Shown: positions 28,803-36,503 of the stretch, piece by piece | Position numbering within the stretch: position 1 is the first letter of the stretch | How the letters are laid out: each line of letters begins with the position of its first letter | NCBI RefSeq assembly: GCF_024808255.1 | Contig: NZ_JANTYS010000021.1 | Coordinates: forward strand, 54,845-118,844 | DNA from: Mucilaginibacter dorajii | GTDB lineage: Bacteria; Bacteroidota; Bacteroidia; Sphingobacteriales; Sphingobacteriaceae | DNA: 64,000 nt | Direction: 5' to 3' | The notes under the pieces: model-generated | The model's database searches: none | What the model saw: only the letters and a program-made list of their open reading frames with translations | Told to the model about the DNA's origin: nothing | Position numbers and translations under genes: made by a program

Positions 28803-28845
28803 GTTGGTTCATTAGTTCAATCGTTCATTAGTTCATTGGGCTGGT
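28803..28845. repeat. Single arm of a word-repeat element (group B)
   Basis: GTTCATTAGTTCAATCGTTCATTAG directly upstream of the tail gene start; the same word builds complete elements at 35111 and 44880. No second arm was found, so it may be a decayed copy. Confidence 0.5.
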
Positions 28846-28997
28846 CTGGTTGGTAAAACTATATGCTCACCGCTGTGTCCCCGTTCATAATTAATTGTTT
28901 AAAGTGCTTTATTATCAATATTTTACTTAAGTTTAAATATTGCTTTGGCTTATGATGGGCCGGGTGCCAGTAAACCTGTTGTTATTGTTTTATGCTG

Positions 28998-29441
28998 ATG
29001 AAGTGCCGATTGCTTATCCTGGTTACGATGTGCTGCCTATCGGCCTGTAAAAAGGATAATGAAGGCGCCACACCTGCACCTACCATTGTAGGTAAATGGT
29101 TTATGAAAAGCCACCGGATACAACACAGTAAAAACAATATGGTTATAGCCGATAAAATACGTACCGATTACCTGGTATCTGATTTTGAGTTTTTTAACGA
29201 TGATGGTACAGGCTATACCTCAAACAGTACTTCATCGGGCACTGTAGCTATCATTCAATATAGGTATACGCTTAATGGTATTAGGCTTAAAATCAACCGG
29301 GATACACCCACTTTTTATGCGGGCAATTACACGGTGGTATCACTCACGGCAGATAGTCTTGCAATTCATTATGAAAGCGCTTCTGTTATTGATGGCGATA
29401 GCTATCGCGGTATCGAAGAGATCGTCCTCAGTAAAAAATAA
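28998..29441 (+). CDS. Lipocalin-like lipoprotein, opposite strand within the phage block
   Basis: 147 residues from the ATG at 28998 (28992 is also in frame). A lipoprotein signal (MCCLSACKKDN) is followed by the pattern of lipocalin-like Bacteroidota lipoproteins: IVGKWFMKSHRI, a beta-strand series and a closing GIEEIVLSKK. Such proteins are surface or periplasmic and mostly uncharacterised. It converges with the 702-residue phage gene with only four bases between stops, a second moron-like insertion. Confidence 0.78.
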   Translation: MKCRLLILVTMCCLSACKKDNEGATPAPTIVGKWFMKSHRIQHSKNNMVIADKIRTDYLVSDFEFFNDDGTGYTSNSTSSGTVAIIQYRYTLNGIRLKINRDTPTFYAGNYTVVSLTADSLAIHYESASVIDGDSYRGIEEIVLSKK

Positions 29442-29445
29442 CACA

Positions 29446-31554
29446 CTATTGAGTTTGGATATTGATTGAAGGCATATTAAACGTGATGCTGAATGGTGCC
29501 TGCCCGTTACGGGTTTCATACTCACTAAAGGTAGCCGTGTTGATCACTATAGTTTGCCATTTAACCGGGTTTTTGTTCACCAGCATTTGTACTTTGGGCG
29601 AGTATTTGATGGATTGCAAACCTTTAATATCGGCTACCGATAGATCTTCGGCCACTACCTTCATTTTCTGCCCGGCTGTTTTGCTAATCACTTCTTCAAT
29701 ACCTTGCTGGTTTTCCCAATCATTTACAAAGTTTTTGATGATGGTAGCGTTTTGTACATCCAAACTAATCTCCTGGTTAAAAACAAAACGATAATAATTC
29801 CATGATCCGCTTAATCCTATCCAGCGCAGGTAAACACTCTGGTCGTCAACCGCGTCATCAATCCTTACAACCTGGGTTTGGGTTACGGTATGTGTGCCAT
29901 GCTCATCGGCATATTTAAGAGCCAGGTTAAAGTAAAAAGCTTCGCGCGGGAAGCTGCCGCTGATCATTAACCTATTTAACCCTAATTGCCCCGGGATGGA
30001 TGTGTTTACCTGCGTTTGATCGGCAATAATGAATTTACTGCCATCCTGGTTTAACAACCATGAGCCATCATCATTAAGTAAGTAGCTTACCTGCGGACCG
30101 CCGGCCAGGGGTTGCCTGTTAATATCCAAAAGCGTGGTTTCGGCATATAGTTGCAAGCCAACTATTTCGTCGCTATAAATGAAGCCAATATCAAAAGGGT
30201 AGCCTATGGAGTAAGCCGGCTCGGCAAAATCCGTTACCCATTTTGCCAATTGACTATTATCGCTAACGTCTGCAAACGGAACATAAGCTGCCAGGTTGCC
30301 GCCATAACGGTCACCTAACTGTTTTGCCGCGTACACCACATAATAAGGGTGTGGCATATTTATAAAGGTGGTTGTATGCCCATCGGTGCTGCCATCGTCC
30401 CAATGTTCGGCGTATTGTATCTGGTAGCTGGCGCTTAGGTTATCGTCCCTGAAATTAGCTTGCGTGTAGCCACTGTTGTCTGCCGGGCGTAACAGACTTT
30501 GCAAAAAGTTAGATAGATCTGCTTTGACCAGTCCGGTGCCGTCTGGCCTGTTGCTGGCTGCAATGGTGTTTTGCACGCCCGTTAACTTATCTAAATAAGT
30601 AATTTGGGTAATGATCTTATAATACGGGCGCACACTGTTGATATTGATAAACCCGGTTGCATTGCCAACAAAAAGTGTTTTAATAATAATGTTATTGTAG
30701 CCGCTTAGCTTATCAATTTCATAAACACCTTTATAAACCCCGGCATTCAGGTAAACCTTTTCGCCGGAGGCGACTAAATATTTGGCTGTGATAGAGCTCA
30801 TGAGCGATGTATTTACTGTTACGCAGGCATAACCCTTTTCAGTATCTACGGTAACATTGGTTACCCCAAAATCTTTGCGTTGATAGGTAAATACTATTGG
30901 GTTGAAAGCCGCGTTCCAACGGGAGATGTTGCCACCGGTTAGCGTAACGGAAGGGTCGCTTGTGAGCAGATCAGACAGCATGGGGATGGTAATAAATTCC
31001 TGTTGTGTACAGCCTAATGGATTGGCATCTTTTACTACCGGCTGTATCAGCCCACCGCTCAGGCCGCTAAATGTAGGCGATAACTGCCAGGTGCTGCCAA
31101 AATCATTACTATATTGAATAGGGCCATAAGTTGACGATGCATTAATAGTTACTTGAGCATCCGCTGCACCAACCGACGATTCGGGTTTATCGATATTGAT
31201 AAAATTGATCTTAAGGTCACAAACGGTAGGAGTAGGGGCTGCACCTCCGCCACCAGATACAGAAACAATAGCTAAAACGCGGTAATAGCTTTGGGTTTGC
31301 TCCCCAAGCTCATTGTATCTGTTATCCTGTAACGTGGCATTTTCCAGTATGCGGATGCTTTGGCCGGGTATAGTTACCTGGTGTGTTTCGGTATCATCGG
31401 TATAGGTTACAACAACGTTATTACCGTTAACAGGTTGGTGGGTTACGCTATCGGTTAGGGCAATGAATACATCGGCGTAAGAGATTTCACCACCATTTTG
31501 GTCCGGAAATGTGGAGTAACCGTTTGTGTATTGAAAACTTGCAATTATGCTCAT
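29446..31554 (-). CDS. Phage tail structural protein
   Basis: A 702-residue, strand-rich protein starting MSIIASFQYTNGYSTFPDQNG. It has an N-terminal Ig/Fn3-like module (VVVTYTDDTETHQVTI), a Gly-rich linker (SGGGGAAPTPT) near residue 110, an SprB-like repeat-style segment (YSNDFGSTWQLSPTFSGLSGG) and a long C-terminal part resembling adhesion modules. Probably a tail-tip or side-fibre protein, given its size and place between the tail-completion gene and the hub-like gene. No catalytic motif seen. Confidence 0.6.
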   Translation of the reverse strand: MSIIASFQYTNGYSTFPDQNGGEISYADVFIALTDSVTHQPVNGNNVVVTYTDDTETHQVTIPGQSIRILENATLQDNRYNELGEQTQSYYRVLAIVSVSGGGGAAPTPTVCDLKINFINIDKPESSVGAADAQVTINASSTYGPIQYSNDFGSTWQLSPTFSGLSGGLIQPVVKDANPLGCTQQEFITIPMLSDLLTSDPSVTLTGGNISRWNAAFNPIVFTYQRKDFGVTNVTVDTEKGYACVTVNTSLMSSITAKYLVASGEKVYLNAGVYKGVYEIDKLSGYNNIIIKTLFVGNATGFININSVRPYYKIITQITYLDKLTGVQNTIAASNRPDGTGLVKADLSNFLQSLLRPADNSGYTQANFRDDNLSASYQIQYAEHWDDGSTDGHTTTFINMPHPYYVVYAAKQLGDRYGGNLAAYVPFADVSDNSQLAKWVTDFAEPAYSIGYPFDIGFIYSDEIVGLQLYAETTLLDINRQPLAGGPQVSYLLNDDGSWLLNQDGSKFIIADQTQVNTSIPGQLGLNRLMISGSFPREAFYFNLALKYADEHGTHTVTQTQVVRIDDAVDDQSVYLRWIGLSGSWNYYRFVFNQEISLDVQNATIIKNFVNDWENQQGIEEVISKTAGQKMKVVAEDLSVADIKGLQSIKYSPKVQMLVNKNPVKWQTIVINTATFSEYETRNGQAPFSITFNMPSINIQTQ

Positions 31555-31693
31555 TGATTTGGGTATTTAATTGTGAATAGCTTTTTGAATTTGTGGGGCA
31601 TGGCATATTGGCAAATATGTGATGGGTTTTAAAACCATCGCTATAATGAAAGCTTAAATTGAATTTTAAAGCGATTGCACCGTGGCAAATGAT

Positions 31694-32140
31694 TTATACA
31701 AAAGCATCAAAATACATAGTTGCGAGAGTGATAGTCAGGCCAATGCCGGTGGTGTTTACATCAAACTTGTTATAAACCGGCAGGCATTTGGCTTTTAAAC
31801 CGGCTTTAACCCTAAAGTACCTGCCTTCGCCTTCGCGGTAACGCGATGCTTTTACAATAAACTCGTTTGCTAACTGTAGGGCCTGGTTTACGTAAGTTTC
31901 GTTATCTGCAGTATATTGCCCAAAATCTGTTTTAAACAAAAATTCGAGGTATATGGTGAATGTATTATCAACCGATCCGTTCACCTGCGGCGACACGTCA
32001 ATAGGCTGCAGCGGGTACATGAACACACATGGAAAAGCGGCGACGCTATCGGCCAGCGTATTTAATTCGTTTTGGGTACCATAAGCAAACGAGGGACTCC
32101 CCGTAAGTGTTTGCACAATGGCTTCTATTTGGTTGCGCAT
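31694..32140 (-). CDS. Small phage tail protein (tail completion/terminator-like)
   Basis: A 148-residue protein starting MRNQIEAIVQTLTGSPSFAYG with alternating helix and strand (TIYLEFLFKTDFGQY, YFRVKAGLKAKCLP). Size and location beside the tail-assembly chaperone fit a tail terminator or completion protein; no family motif can be named. A GC-rich repeat element separates it from the upstream gene. Confidence 0.5.
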   Translation of the reverse strand: MRNQIEAIVQTLTGSPSFAYGTQNELNTLADSVAAFPCVFMYPLQPIDVSPQVNGSVDNTFTIYLEFLFKTDFGQYTADNETYVNQALQLANEFIVKASRYREGEGRYFRVKAGLKAKCLPVYNKFDVNTTGIGLTITLATMYFDAFV

Positions 32141-32151
32141 AAAAGTTATAT

Positions 32152-32264
32152 AGGCCCCCCAACCCCCTGAAGGGGGAGCTTTTTATTGATTTGATTGCTT
32201 TGCAGGGATACACGATATTGATTTTATTGAACTATTGTTCCCCCTTTAGGGGGTTAGGGGGCTT
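32152..32264. repeat. GC-rich inverted-repeat element (group A), tail chaperone 3' end
   Basis: Left arm 32152-32182 (AACCCCCTGAAGGGGGAG), right arm 32235-32264 (CCCCCTTTAGGGGGTTAGG). The right arm encodes the last codons (SPLTP) and stop of the -1 frame of the tail chaperone. Confidence 0.88.
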
Positions 32265-32512
32265 AATTCCATATACCTTTTCTGATACTCTGCTTCTGTT
32301 TTATTGAGCAGCAGTTTGGTAAGCACCCTTTCATAAGGCATGTTTAAAATGGTATCCCATTTGGTGATATCGCCGCCGGCAAGGGAATTTATGGTGTTGA
32401 TGTATTTAAATTTTTCGAAGGATTGGATACCTGCCCGCTTTTCCATAACTGTTGCAGCCGATGCCAGAAGCTTATTTTCGGTGTGGATAAGCTGGGATAA
32501 CAGGTAAAAAAA
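32246..32512 (-). CDS. -1 frame extension of the tail-assembly chaperone (GT-type)
   Basis: In the -1 frame a TAA stop lies just before a run of seven T on the coding strand (A7 at 32506-32512), and from there the frame stays open for 86 codons to 32246. The extension begins YLLSQLIHTENKLLASAAT and contains WDTILNMPYERVLTKLLL. A separate start (ATG at 32446) exists but would lose the first third. Slipping at T TTT TTT would join it to residue 197 of the upstream frame, giving about 283 residues. This is the arrangement of lambda G and GT. The last five residues come from a repeat element. Confidence 0.7.
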   Translation of the reverse strand, partial: FFYLLSQLIHTENKLLASAATVMEKRAGIQSFEKFKYINTINSLAGGDITKWDTILNMPYERVLTKLLLNKTEAEYQKRYMELSPLTP

Positions 32513-33096
32513 TGTTTAGCGATGGGCAGTGCCTCCGTTACCCGCATTTTTTTTATTTCGGTTATAAATTCCTCAGCCTCGTATTCGTTGTATTTTTTGC
32601 CGGTTGTTTTGCAGTAAAAGTAATGCGCCAAAACCTGGCAGCATGTATTTAATGATGGGTTGAAGCTTTCCTGCCAGTCACCTTCACCAAATTGTTTAAT
32701 GTGGTTGTTTACTTCTTCGGCTATAATTTCTCTTACAGCCATGAATGCCCCCGCCGGCTCAATAGCCAGGTTTTGTATCATTTTTATTGTTTTGGGGCGA
32801 TTGCTGCCTGGCAACGAAAAGCTTATCTGTTTGGGTATCACATCGCTGTTATACAAATATTTAATTTGGTACGATAAAGCAAGCACCGCATCGCCAAAAA
32901 CCTGGAAGTCTTTTACATCCTTTACCTGTTGAAGCTCCGCAAGAGCTATTCCCGATAGAATGCTAATCGCTTCGATATCATTTAAATTTGCCTTAGCCTG
33001 CATGGCCATCATTTGCCCCAGGTTTACATCATTCAATTGCGTAGGTATTTTAACCCGCAATTTTCCATGGATTGTTTTTAATGTTTTTTCTATCAT
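32389..33096 (-). CDS. Tail-assembly chaperone, short (G-type) product
   Basis: A 235-residue, mostly helical protein starting MIEKTLKTIHGKLRVKIPTQLND, with PAGAFMAVREIIAEEVNNHIK in the middle. In the lambda-like scheme the short product and a frameshifted longer product chaperone the tape measure during tail assembly. The slippery heptamer T TTT TTT is in phase with its codons (CAT TTT TTT), and past it the zero frame runs on for only 38 residues of low-complexity type. Unlike in lambda, the gene lies next to the terminase rather than beside the tape measure. Confidence 0.65.
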   Translation of the reverse strand: MIEKTLKTIHGKLRVKIPTQLNDVNLGQMMAMQAKANLNDIEAISILSGIALAELQQVKDVKDFQVFGDAVLALSYQIKYLYNSDVIPKQISFSLPGSNRPKTIKMIQNLAIEPAGAFMAVREIIAEEVNNHIKQFGEGDWQESFNPSLNTCCQVLAHYFYCKTTGKKYNEYEAEEFITEIKKMRVTEALPIAKHFFTCYPSLSTPKISFWHRLQQLWKSGQVSNPSKNLNTSTP

Positions 33097-33097
33097 A

Positions 33098-33192
33098 TAG
33101 CCCCCAACCCCCTACGGGGTGTTTTTAAGTTGTTTTGTTTTAAAGAATAGCCACCTGCTTTGCAAGTTCCCCCTTCAGGGGGTTAGGGGGCT
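33098..33192. repeat. GC-rich inverted-repeat element (group A), terminase 3' end
   Basis: Left arm 33098-33120 (AACCCCCTACGGGGTG), right arm 33166-33192 (CCCCCTTCAGGGGGTTAGG). The right arm encodes the last residues and stop (SPLTP) of the large terminase. Confidence 0.88.
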
Positions 33193-34431
33193 AATCAGCT
33201 CATCATAAACACTTCTGCCCATAGGCCGTGGTATAAAGGGTAAGCGCGACCTGATCTTTTTGTTATTGTTACTGGCGCTTAACTTATTTAAGGCCACGTA
33301 ACGTAGGGCATCAATAAGATGATTATAAGAATCTACAACCTGGTTAATAGTTTTGCCGCTCCGGTCTACACGCCATTTGTAACGCTCCAGTTCTTTACGC
33401 AGGTTAACGCTGCCCCGGGTTACGTTTATGTGGTAACGCTTCAATATATCTATAGAGTTTTTAATGCTATCGGGGCCTTTTTTTGCTCCGCTGATGTACC
33501 AGCCAAGGCGTTTAAATTCCTCTATCGATTTTGGTTCGGCGCTATCGGCAATAATTTCGGTTTGCTTGCTAACGTTGGCTGTCTTTAGCTTCCTGGCGAT
33601 ATCGGTGTTGGTTAACCCGGTTTGGTAAAATAGTTCGTGTACCCAAAGTTCGCCGTTTTGCCTATACACTTGCAGGCAGGCCGTTTCATCGTTGGTAAAG
33701 CCAAAATCAAGACCAGTAGCAATCAATTGTGCATCCCCCGGTATTTGTTCACAAACGTACCAGTTGGTAAAAACCAGGCCCGATATTTTGCCGGTTAAAC
33801 CACGGGCATAAACTTTCCACAGTTCTTCATCTTCGTTTTTGATAGCCTCAATTTTATCGCGCGTGCCCTTGTCAAGGAAGGGGTTGTGCCGGTGGTCTGA
33901 TATAATAAGCTGCACATTTGGCCTGCCCAAAACCTGCTCATGTACCCAAAAGGTATTATTAGGGTTGTAGTCAATATAAATGCGCTTACGGGTACGCAAG
34001 GCCAATTCGCTGTAAATGGCATAGCTTATGCCATTGGCTTCATTGATGAACAAATAATCGCGTTTGCCCGACTTGGCGTCCTGTGCATCGGTGTAGCTTT
34101 TAAATTCAATAAGGCTGCCATTATAAAACTCAAAAACCCTATCGGTTTTGTTAAAGTTTTTTACGCGGGTTTTTAATACTGCCGATTCACTGTAGATCTT
34201 TTGCGCATCGCGAAGGGCGCCGGCTTTAAGGTTAGGTATATCCTGACCCACTATAGTTATTATCTGTTTAGGATTTTCACAAGCCAGGCAGAATAACACT
34301 TGCTCTATCGCAAACGTCTTTCCCGAGCTTGTACCGCCCTGGTTGACGATAACATGGGCCTCTGTATTATAATTTTGCCCAAAAAGGATTGATACCTCGA
34401 ATTTTGGGGTGGGTGATTGGTCATTATTCAT
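33175..34431 (-). CDS. Phage terminase large subunit
   Basis: A 418-residue packaging motor (PBSX/Terminase_3 type). Walker A is GGTSSGKT (32-39), Walker B YLFINEAN (126-133) with its acidic residue, followed by ELALRTRKRIYIDYNPNN coupling. The RNase H-like nuclease domain has the acidic positions GLDFGFTND (Asp242), IIADSAEP and NHLIDALRYV. All catalytic features are intact, so the enzyme looks functional. The last five residues (SPLTP) are encoded by a repeat element. Confidence 0.93.
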   Translation of the reverse strand: MNNDQSPTPKFEVSILFGQNYNTEAHVIVNQGGTSSGKTFAIEQVLFCLACENPKQIITIVGQDIPNLKAGALRDAQKIYSESAVLKTRVKNFNKTDRVFEFYNGSLIEFKSYTDAQDAKSGKRDYLFINEANGISYAIYSELALRTRKRIYIDYNPNNTFWVHEQVLGRPNVQLIISDHRHNPFLDKGTRDKIEAIKNEDEELWKVYARGLTGKISGLVFTNWYVCEQIPGDAQLIATGLDFGFTNDETACLQVYRQNGELWVHELFYQTGLTNTDIARKLKTANVSKQTEIIADSAEPKSIEEFKRLGWYISGAKKGPDSIKNSIDILKRYHINVTRGSVNLRKELERYKWRVDRSGKTINQVVDSYNHLIDALRYVALNKLSASNNNKKIRSRLPFIPRPMGRSVYDELISPLTP

Positions 34432-34485
34432 TTGTCATTGGGTCATTTGCTTCGCGTCATTAAGTCATTTCGCATTACTGCCATT
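34432..34485. repeat. Single arm of a word-repeat element (group B)
   Basis: TTTGTCATTGGGTCATTTG followed by GTCATTAAGTCATTT, four repeats of GTCATT, just upstream of the terminase start. No clear second arm. Confidence 0.5.
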
Positions 34486-34575
34486 TAGTAAGTGTGTTGT
34501 GCAATTGAAAGTTGCCTTGGGGAATAGGCAACAGGAAAGGGCGTTTTTAAATTTTCAAATCCTTAAATCAAAAGG

Positions 34576-35025
34576 TCACATTTTTACCTCCTTTTCGTTT
34601 CCTGCCGGGGTAGGGCCTGTGCTGTTGATTTCAACTTTAAAAGTTTTATTTTCAGTAGCCGATATGTTGGTATCTGGCTTCTCTTTCCAACCCATAGCCT
34701 TTAACGCAAAAATGGCACCTGTGGGCTTCTCAAACAAGAGTTGCTCATAAGCGGCTTCTATGCGAAGCCTGGCGTATTTGAAGGGTTTTAGATATCTCAA
34801 TTTTTGTTCATATATCCTAAAATTCTCCATGCTATCAAACCCGAGAAAAAGCGCCAGGCTGGAGGATGTAGGTTGTTCCGGATCACGGGTCCAAACTTTA
34901 CGACTGGTGGTTTCGGTAGTTGATTTTGTTGTTTTAAGTTTATATTCTCCCTTGATATGTGAGAAATAGGCATCGATTAACTGCACCAGCTGCGGAGCAG
35001 TTTTAAATTTGAGTGAAGTTTTCAT
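34576..35025 (-). CDS. Phage terminase small subunit-like protein
   Basis: The ATG at 35025 gives 149 residues. The N-terminal half (TAPQLVQLIDAYFSHIKGEY) and the segment SSLALFLGFDSMENFRIYE read like a helix-turn-helix of the small-terminase type that selects a target in the phage genome, followed by an oligomerisation region (LRIEAAYEQLLFEKPTGAIFALKAMGWKEKPD, read as two parts). It is the first gene of the leftward phage block and precedes the large subunit with a gap of about 144 bp. Confidence 0.82.
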   Translation of the reverse strand: MKTSLKFKTAPQLVQLIDAYFSHIKGEYKLKTTKSTTETTSRKVWTRDPEQPTSSSLALFLGFDSMENFRIYEQKLRYLKPFKYARLRIEAAYEQLLFEKPTGAIFALKAMGWKEKPDTNISATENKTFKVEINSTGPTPAGNEKEVKM

Positions 35026-35110
35026 GTTTATGTTTAAAATGCCGATTGGCATAGAGTGAGATCAAATGTAAGAAATATATTTTGAATATGCTAATTTTTT
35101 TGGCAAATAA

Positions 35111-35251
35111 TTTAGTTCATTAGTTCACTGGTTCATTAGTTTATTGGTCTTGTCTGTTGTTTTTGCAGGGTTATGTTAGCAAAGCGATATGTTGGCGAGT
35201 TTGGTTGGACATACAAGCTATTGAACTCTTCACCAATGAACTAATGAACAG
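35111..35251. repeat. Word-repeat inverted element (group B), right edge of the phage block
   Basis: Left arm 35111-35150 repeats TTCATTAGTTCACTGG; the right arm 35221-35251 is CACCAATGAACTAATGAAC. It lies between the small terminase and the divergent antitoxin gene. Confidence 0.75.
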
Positions 35252-35298
35252 TTTAGCAAATTATTTTTGTTTTAAATAGAAAATATTTACATTTGTAT

Positions 35299-35799
35299 AT
35301 GAGCAAATCAATTAAAGGCCATGTAGCGTCACGGGGAAGTACCCCGGCACCTGTAAAGCCATATGTTTATGAAAGTACCGCAACATTTATGGTAAATGAT
35401 TTACTGGTACCCTATGAAACCTATTTTAAGTCGCCCTTGGCTAAGTTAGGCGCTATAAAACAGGGCTTGCAGGCTGGTGCCCTCACAGATCTTTTGCGTG
35501 TTACAGGTGCCACCCAGGTTGATATTGCCAAATGGCTTGATATTACCGAGCCAACTTTGCGTAAACATATCCAGGGTTCACGGGAGTTAAACCAGGGCTT
35601 AAGTGAGCACATCATACAATTATTTGAGCTTTTTGATAAAGGCCTTGATACCTTTGGCTCCCTTGATGAGTTTAAAAGCTGGTTAAAGCACTATAACCCT
35701 GGTATTGATGCCATTCCATTTGATCTGCTCGATACCCTTACCGGCATCAGCATTGTATTAACCCAGCTTATCCGTATTGATTATGGTGTACTTGCTTAA
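35299..35799 (+). CDS. Xre/MbcA/ParS-type antitoxin of a RES toxin system
   Basis: The ATG at 35299 gives 166 residues. An HTH region around TDLLRVTGATQVDIAKWLDITEPTLRK is followed by a toxin-binding domain (DUF2384 type): HIIQLFELFDKGLDTFGSLDEFKSWL. These antitoxins neutralise RES toxins and repress their own operon. The RES gene follows after a 146-bp hairpin-rich gap. In the family the pair is bicistronic; here the gap is unusually long. Confidence 0.87.
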   Translation: MSKSIKGHVASRGSTPAPVKPYVYESTATFMVNDLLVPYETYFKSPLAKLGAIKQGLQAGALTDLLRVTGATQVDIAKWLDITEPTLRKHIQGSRELNQGLSEHIIQLFELFDKGLDTFGSLDEFKSWLKHYNPGIDAIPFDLLDTLTGISIVLTQLIRIDYGVLA

Positions 35800-35808
35800 G
35801 GTGATAGG

Positions 35809-35948
35809 AATTATTGAGTTATTGAATTATTGATTTAATGAATTAAACCCTGTATTAATGCTATATCGATCTTTAATAACTCAGGTCAATTCACCCGGCT
35901 CCGATAAAAATCACTAATTCAATAAATCATTAATTCAATAATTAATTG
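35809..35948. repeat. Word-repeat inverted element (group B) between antitoxin and toxin
   Basis: Left arm 35809-35845 repeats TTATTGA/TTGAATTATTGA; right arm 35911-35948 is CTAATTCAATAAATCATTAA and more. The right arm reaches the TTG start codon of the RES toxin at 35946, so a folded mRNA could mask it. Confidence 0.75.
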
Positions 35949-36410
35949 AAAGTATACCGCATCAGCCAAACAAAATACGCGTATGACCGCAAAGGTTCGG
36001 GCATTGACGGGCGCTGGAATTCGCTTGGGCAATATGTTATTTATACGGGCGGGTCGCTGGCATTATCATGCCTGGAGAAGGTGGTGCATAGTGTAGGTAC
36101 ATCTTTATATACAGGTAATTTTTCGGTGGTTATTATTGACATTCCCGACAATGTGGCTATTAAAGAAATCACCCTTAAGCAATTAGTAAAGCTTGACGAA
36201 AACTGGCATAAGGTTATCAATTATCCTTATACCCAGCAATTGGGCGATACCTGGTTGCAAAAAGCGGAAACAGCGGTTTTAAAAGTGCCATCGGCCATTA
36301 TCGACATGGAATATAATTACCTGCTTAACCCGGCCCATCCCGATTACGATAAAATAAAAATAACAAGCGTTAGCAAGTTTACCTTTGATCCCCGTTTAAA
36401 AGCGCAATAA
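35946..36410 (+). CDS. RES-domain toxin (NAD-degrading)
   Basis: A 154-residue RES-family protein. The conserved residues of the family can be read: Arg23 in GSGIDGRWNS, Tyr30/33, Glu44 in ALSCLEKVVH and Ser116 in KVPSAIIDMEYNYLLNPAHPDY (pattern up to Asn129). RES toxins deplete NAD+, stopping growth. The start is a TTG with no ATG nearby, inside the arm of a hairpin element, which may keep translation low. The antitoxin gene lies upstream on the same strand. The neighbouring phage block suggests plasmid or phage stabilisation, but these systems are also chromosomal. Confidence 0.88.
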   Translation: MKVYRISQTKYAYDRKGSGIDGRWNSLGQYVIYTGGSLALSCLEKVVHSVGTSLYTGNFSVVIIDIPDNVAIKEITLKQLVKLDENWHKVINYPYTQQLGDTWLQKAETAVLKVPSAIIDMEYNYLLNPAHPDYDKIKITSVSKFTFDPRLKAQ

Positions 36411-36503
36411 AGGGTTGTATTTAAGCGGATGTTGCTCCGTAAGTTGATTAATTATTTTATACTTGCAATTTTAGATAACCTTATATTTAATTGCATAGTT
36501 ATA

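Noticed and set aside
22286..31554. Contractile (myovirus or tailocin) tail
   Set aside because: No sheath, baseplate wedge or spike gene was recognised; a long tape measure with a single tube candidate fits a non-contractile tail better.
32389..32446. Simple frameshift mutation (pseudogene) in the chaperone gene
   Set aside because: A stop placed directly before an in-phase T TTT TTT heptamer and the known G/GT precedent favour programmed slipping; kept as the alternative to test.
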